64,000 nucleotides of DNA, from assembly GCF_964355755.1 (NCBI RefSeq), contig NC_092670.1, positions 11,219,201 to 11,283,200 on the forward strand. The letters run 5' to 3'. How positions within the stretch are numbered: position 1 is the first letter of the stretch; every line of letters begins with the position of its first letter. The DNA is from Antedon mediterranea (lineage: Eukaryota; Echinodermata; Crinoidea; Comatulida; Antedonidae). The notes beneath the pieces were generated by a model. The model did not search any database. It worked only from the letters and a program-made list of their open reading frames with translations, and was not told the DNA's origin. Made by a program: the position numbers and the translations under genes. Below are positions 62,401-64,000 of the stretch, one piece after another.

Positions 62401-63840
62401 ATCCTGTATTGGCTGTTGGATGTGTATGAAATAAGAAAAATAATTAAAAAATGAGAGTTCAGTTTATAAGCAGGAAAAGTTTATCTATCATGTAATTGGA
62501 GAGTTACTTGCTGGATGTGTAGGAATTTAAAAATTAAAAAACCAGCTGGAATCTGAAAATACCTTCTCTGGTAAGTCAATATTAAGAGCAGCTGCAGTTA
62601 GTCCAAGTCCCTCACTCCAAATTGCCTCTCCTAAACACAAAAATCAAGATATTATACAGTTGACGCTCCTTGTGTGAATATATATCTTTCAAGGTCTCAC
62701 TAGGACACAACAAAACAATGTAGAAACAATGGAAGTGAGTTGACCAATCACAAGAGATAGTTCAGATGATCCATCACTTCGTAATTGATCGAATTGGTTG
62801 AGATACGCTTACATTGGATCCATGTGTGAACCAAGCATTAGTGGACATATCAAACAATTTTGTACTTAAAATTTTTATTTTTGTATAATACATGTCAAAT
62901 CATATGACATGTCAAAATGTTGTGACAATATACATTGATGCATAACCCCAAGAGCCAAACCAGGCTTAGAAAGGAGGTTTTTGATTAAAAGAATAGTGTT
63001 TGTCAATGTCCTGTGCATTCTCGGCTCTTATCTTCTCCAAACTGACTTACTTTGTGTAGTTTCCACAACCACACTGGGTAACGCTTCTTTCAAATCACCA
63101 AAACAAAGACCTCTGGGAGAGATTTGATCATGAACATTCTAATAGAAAATAAAGAAACTCATAATATAGTTACATAAAAACAAAAACAAAAATATGAATA
63201 GTATGTAAAGCTAAATAAAAAGACTATATTAAGCTCTGCCTATACTATCAAACTAGTTTGACAAAAAAAGTGTGATGTGCCCAAATATATGGTAGTGATA
63301 TGCCCAAATATGGTAGTGCTATGACATCATCATGTCCATTTATGGGCACATCACATTTTTGTCACATAAAGTGTGATAGTCCAGTGTAGTTATAGAATAA
63401 TAACTTTATTTTGAGTGATGTTTTTGCATCAGTGGCACAATCTATTCGGTAGTGCATCCTAATAAAATAAAACCATTAAAAGTTAAAAGCTAAATAATAC
63501 AAGTCAGAGGTGGATTTATACCCCTTATAATTAACTTGAAAAAATACACACTACAGAACCAGAGCTTATTGTTAATGCCTTAGGTGCCTCCTCCTTTAAT
63601 ACACAATGCTGGATCAGCTCCGGAAAGTGTACAATACATAAAGAACAAACCAAAATAACGAAAGAAAAACGAAACCAGAAATGTTTGTAAAAAATGTCTT
63701 ACCTTTGCACCAAGCTGATATGGATCTTTGCCATTGGGAAGTATCACAGGAACAATGCGTCTACGAACGGGGGTTACTGAAGGTGAAACTGAAGGTGGCG
63801 TTGGTGTTCGGTAGTTACGGATGTCACATTTAAATTTCTC
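34508..63840 (-). CDS. DNHD1: Dynein-heavy-chain-like protein, probable DNHD1 (partial)
   Basis: 46 consecutive exons on the minus strand join in phase with no stop for 2,498 codons; exon positions are in the five region entries. The first exon (63703-63840) has an acceptor, so the start lies beyond the window. The order is stem, linker, AAA1, AAA2, then the AAA3 Walker A motif. Dynein heavy chains are cytoskeletal ATPases of about 4,000-4,700 residues, so about half is present. AAA1 departs from motor dyneins: Walker A is GPTATGKT, the Walker B region reads FLFEDVDN instead of a CFDEFNR-type motif, and sensor I lacks the PGYAG phrase. That divergence is the reason for naming DNHD1, a sperm-flagellum-associated dynein relative; the exact orthology was not tested. 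Introns are mostly 200-1,600 bases. After 34508 the gene seems to stop. Confidence 0.82.
35825..38999 (-). other. DNHD1: Dynein-like protein: AAA2
   Basis: Exons 38832-38999, 38071-38217, 37081-37363, 36476-36641 and 35825-36054. Walker A is LLGPAGSGKTVCYQMLA (window residues 2044-2051). The Walker B region WIIMDGSIDPEW corresponds to the WIVFDGPVD-type motif of dyneins and is followed by LNAILTENGTINLGNG. FETTDLSTASPATVACCS matches the conserved FEVxDLxxASPATVSR region. AAA2 is therefore much better preserved than AAA1 and probably still binds nucleotide. Confidence 0.87.
36225..36365 (-). repeat. tRNA-derived SINE-like piece
   Basis: On the minus strand TTGGCCAAGTGGTTAAGG (A box) is followed by AGGATTCGAC (B-box-like). 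The strand is that of the host gene and the piece lies in an intron. Confidence 0.4.
39160..39325. mobile_element. MITE family 1, copy 3
   Basis: Ends TTAAACTCTGTCTACACTAT and AATAGTGTAGACAGAG are inverted. The internal pair GTGATGTGCCC and GGCACATCAC gives a long hairpin. It lies in a dynein-like intron. Confidence 0.75.
39528..45367 (-). other. DNHD1: Dynein-like protein: AAA1 with large insertion
   Basis: Exons 45102-45367, 44759-44891, 44275-44387, 43858-43962, 42450-42627, 41183-41370, 40653-40790, 40309-40465 and 39528-39799. HEYIGPSLRAVCTPLTDRC leads to Walker A GPTATGKTEL (window residues 1583-1590). Then GSWFLFEDVDN replaces the Walker B motif with Glu and Asp exchanged. MSVLAQQL matches the next dynein helix, followed by about 100 extra Ser/Arg-rich residues (RRNSLTTLHSSS, LRQRRHSISKTS). 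Sensor I is GCFMTVNTSRHTEADIPQNL: the Asn is kept, the PGYAGR part is lost. RPVSIIKPDIGVI and INLGTLKPALRLAA follow the canonical order. ATP binding may survive, but normal hydrolysis is doubtful. Confidence 0.85.
42680..43626. repeat. Minisatellite of GTAAACA units
   Basis: About 950 bases built from ATGTAAACA and CATGTAAAC steps, mostly a 17-base unit (CATGTAAACAATGTAAA) with single-base variants. It lies in the intron between exons 43858-43962 and 42450-42627. Because 17 is not a multiple of 3, all minus-strand frames stay open and give the same Phe/Leu/Cys/His/Val peptide; this is not a gene. Each unit contains the forkhead-type motif GTAAACA. Confidence 0.9.
48734..48920. mobile_element. 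MITE family 2, copy 1
   Basis: Inverted ends ATAAAGCGTGGATCCCACTA and TAGTGGGAACCAAGCTTTAA, with inner inverted repeats around AACGCAACGCAAG and CTTGCGTTGCGTT. It is intronic. Confidence 0.7.
50600..50706. mobile_element. MITE family 1, copy 4 (partial)
   Basis: Only the right half is clear: GTCAAACTAGTGTGATAGTA and GCAGAGCTTA. The left end is lost or diverged. Confidence 0.45.
51545..51735. other. GC-richer intronic segment of unknown nature
   Basis: A stretch with balanced base use inside an AT-rich intron: GGTCCCGTGACCGGGAG, then CACCTGGTGGAGCTC and CACCCGCCGAGGTTACC. Short self-complementary pieces suggest RNA structure. It does not match the small RNAs I can recall and may be the head of a SINE. 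Confidence 0.3.
51929..52105. mobile_element. MITE family 1, copy 5
   Basis: Left AGCGCTGTTCACACTATCAA and right AAGTTTGATAGTGTAGAC, internal GTGATGTGCCC and GGGCACATCAC, with an extra partly duplicated GTAGTGATA segment. Confidence 0.7.
52824..53231. repeat. Tandem repeat of about 115 bases, 3.5 copies
   Basis: Units start at 52824, 52939, 53053 and 53170 (AGTGGTCCTAGTTTTAG and variants). The unit carries GGATCTAGATCTATAAAAG and ATCACCACCCGTATGTAG. The array fills the intron beside the 36-base exon 53243-53278. An open minus-strand frame over two units is best explained by the repetition. Confidence 0.9.
56395..56465 (-). repeat. tRNA-derived SINE-like piece
   Basis: Read on the minus strand, TGTGGCTTGGTGGTTATAAT resembles an A box and CTGGGTTCAAATCAAG a B box. 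A complete cloverleaf is not evident. Confidence 0.45.
56558..56632. mobile_element. MITE family 1, copy 6 (left half)
   Basis: TTAAGCTCTGTCTACACTAT through GGTGTGATATGTCC. The right half is absent. Confidence 0.55.
57782..58365 (-). mobile_element. Helitron-like element in a dynein-like intron
   Basis: On the minus strand the 3' end is a hairpin GTACTCTCGGAGTAC followed by CCTCTAG and host T. The other end carries GGTGGAGGT, which is inverted to ACCTCCACC near the first end. Inside are a (TA)n run and a tRNA-like piece at 57930-57990. The 5' border is not exact. Confidence 0.45.
59200..59341. mobile_element. MITE family 1, copy 7
   Basis: TTAAGCTATGTCTACACTAT at the left, AGTTTGATAGTGTAGC at the right, internal inverted ATGATGTCATATCACTACC. 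Confidence 0.7.
62235..62300 (+). repeat. tRNA-derived SINE-like piece
   Basis: AGCTTGGTGGTTAACATG (A box) and CCAGGTTCAATCCTGAC (B box) are spaced as in a tRNA promoter. It lies in an intron, opposite to the host gene. Confidence 0.5.
62690..62842. mobile_element. MITE family 2, copy 2 (diverged)
   Basis: Shares TCACTAGGACACAAC, GACCAATCACAAG and GAACCAAGCATTA with the copy at 48734-48920. Confidence 0.5.
63229..63390. mobile_element. MITE family 1, copy 8
   Basis: TTAAGCTCTGCCTATACTAT at the left and AAGTGTGATAGTCCAGTGTA at the right, with GTGATGTGCCC and GGGCACATCAC inside. Confidence 0.7.
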
Positions 63841-63911
63841 CTAAAAAATGAATAAGATGAGTACATTTAAAGGATTTTTATGGTGAGATATTCAATTGAA
63901 GTCTGACAATC

Positions 63912-64000
63912 AGTGGCGTACGGCTATGAGTGCTCACTGGCTAAACCCAGGGGTCCCGGGGTTTATGTGGGCCCCTGAGCAGTGCCCAGAGAAAAAAAAG
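63912..64000. repeat. Dispersed repeat fragment at right edge
   Basis: AGTGGCGTACGGCTATGAG and TGTGGGCCCCTGAG resemble 19825-19905. It runs off the window. Confidence 0.4.

Larger units (their letters stand above)
53243..63840 (-). other. DNHD1: Dynein-like protein: N-terminal stem
   Basis: Exons 63703-63840, 63051-63138, 62563-62630, 61795-61908, 60897-61046, 60329-60501, 59710-59868, 59028-59111, 58501-58593, 57428-57508, 55694-55866, 55156-55321, 54758-54840, 54303-54459, 53551-53725 and a 36-base exon 53243-53278. The segment FDWHREAVLWSALTKIPFF is a typical dynein-stem motif; the first 190 residues (Pro-rich TPTPPSVSPSVTP, then VVVPKHK) are not recognised. The stem normally mediates dimerisation or cargo and base binding. 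The microexon call rests on phase and splice fit only. Confidence 0.75.

Overview
The window is animal genomic DNA: genes are split into short exons with GT-AG introns (two use GC donors), the DNA is AT-rich, and repeats are dense. A fibrinogen-domain gene cluster, several kinds of mobile DNA and a dynein-heavy-chain-like gene suggest a marine invertebrate deuterostome. I favour an echinoderm, but this is inference from gene and repeat style only.

Region 1, about 1-33,300, plus strand: three tandem fibrinogen-related-domain (FReD) genes, with coding parts at 4832-15318, 19212-22911 and 25357-33303. All share one exon plan: a leader or anchor exon, then three exons encoding one complete FReD of the ficolin/tenascin/techylectin type. 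FReD-1 encodes a small secreted lectin-like protein. FReD-2 is the same gene with a 1-base deletion in exon 2, so it is a probable pseudogene. FReD-3 adds an upstream coiled-coil exon and turns the leader exon into a type II membrane anchor. The 5' flanks of FReD-1 and FReD-2 are duplicates, including a CCAAT and TATA-type promoter; FReD-3 keeps a decayed copy of it.

Mobile DNA has expanded this cluster. There is a 3.1-kb foldback element upstream of FReD-1, with its empty site preserved upstream of FReD-2. Several Helitron-like elements and LINE fragments are present. A 3.8-kb DNA transposon lies in FReD-1 intron 3; it has a 4-bp target duplication, six same-direction copies of one motif and a frameshifted transposase-like gene. 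An intact Ty3/Gypsy retrotransposon with two identical 213-bp LTRs lies in FReD-3 intron 1.

Region 2, about 34,500-64,000, minus strand: 46 consecutive coding exons of one dynein-heavy-chain-like gene, open for 2,498 codons. It begins beyond the right edge and runs through the stem, linker, AAA1, AAA2 and the AAA3 Walker A motif. Its degenerate AAA1 and other departures point to DNHD1 rather than a motor dynein. The last exon recognised is at 34508, about 1.2 kb from the FReD-3 stop codon. The second half of the protein (rest of AAA3, AAA4, stalk, AAA5-6, C terminus) is nowhere in the window. Its introns hold a 0.95-kb forkhead-motif minisatellite, a 115-bp tandem repeat, at least two MITE families and tRNA-derived SINE-like pieces.

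The two regions are not functionally linked as far as the sequence shows: one encodes probable glycan-binding recognition proteins, the other a cytoskeletal or ciliary dynein relative.
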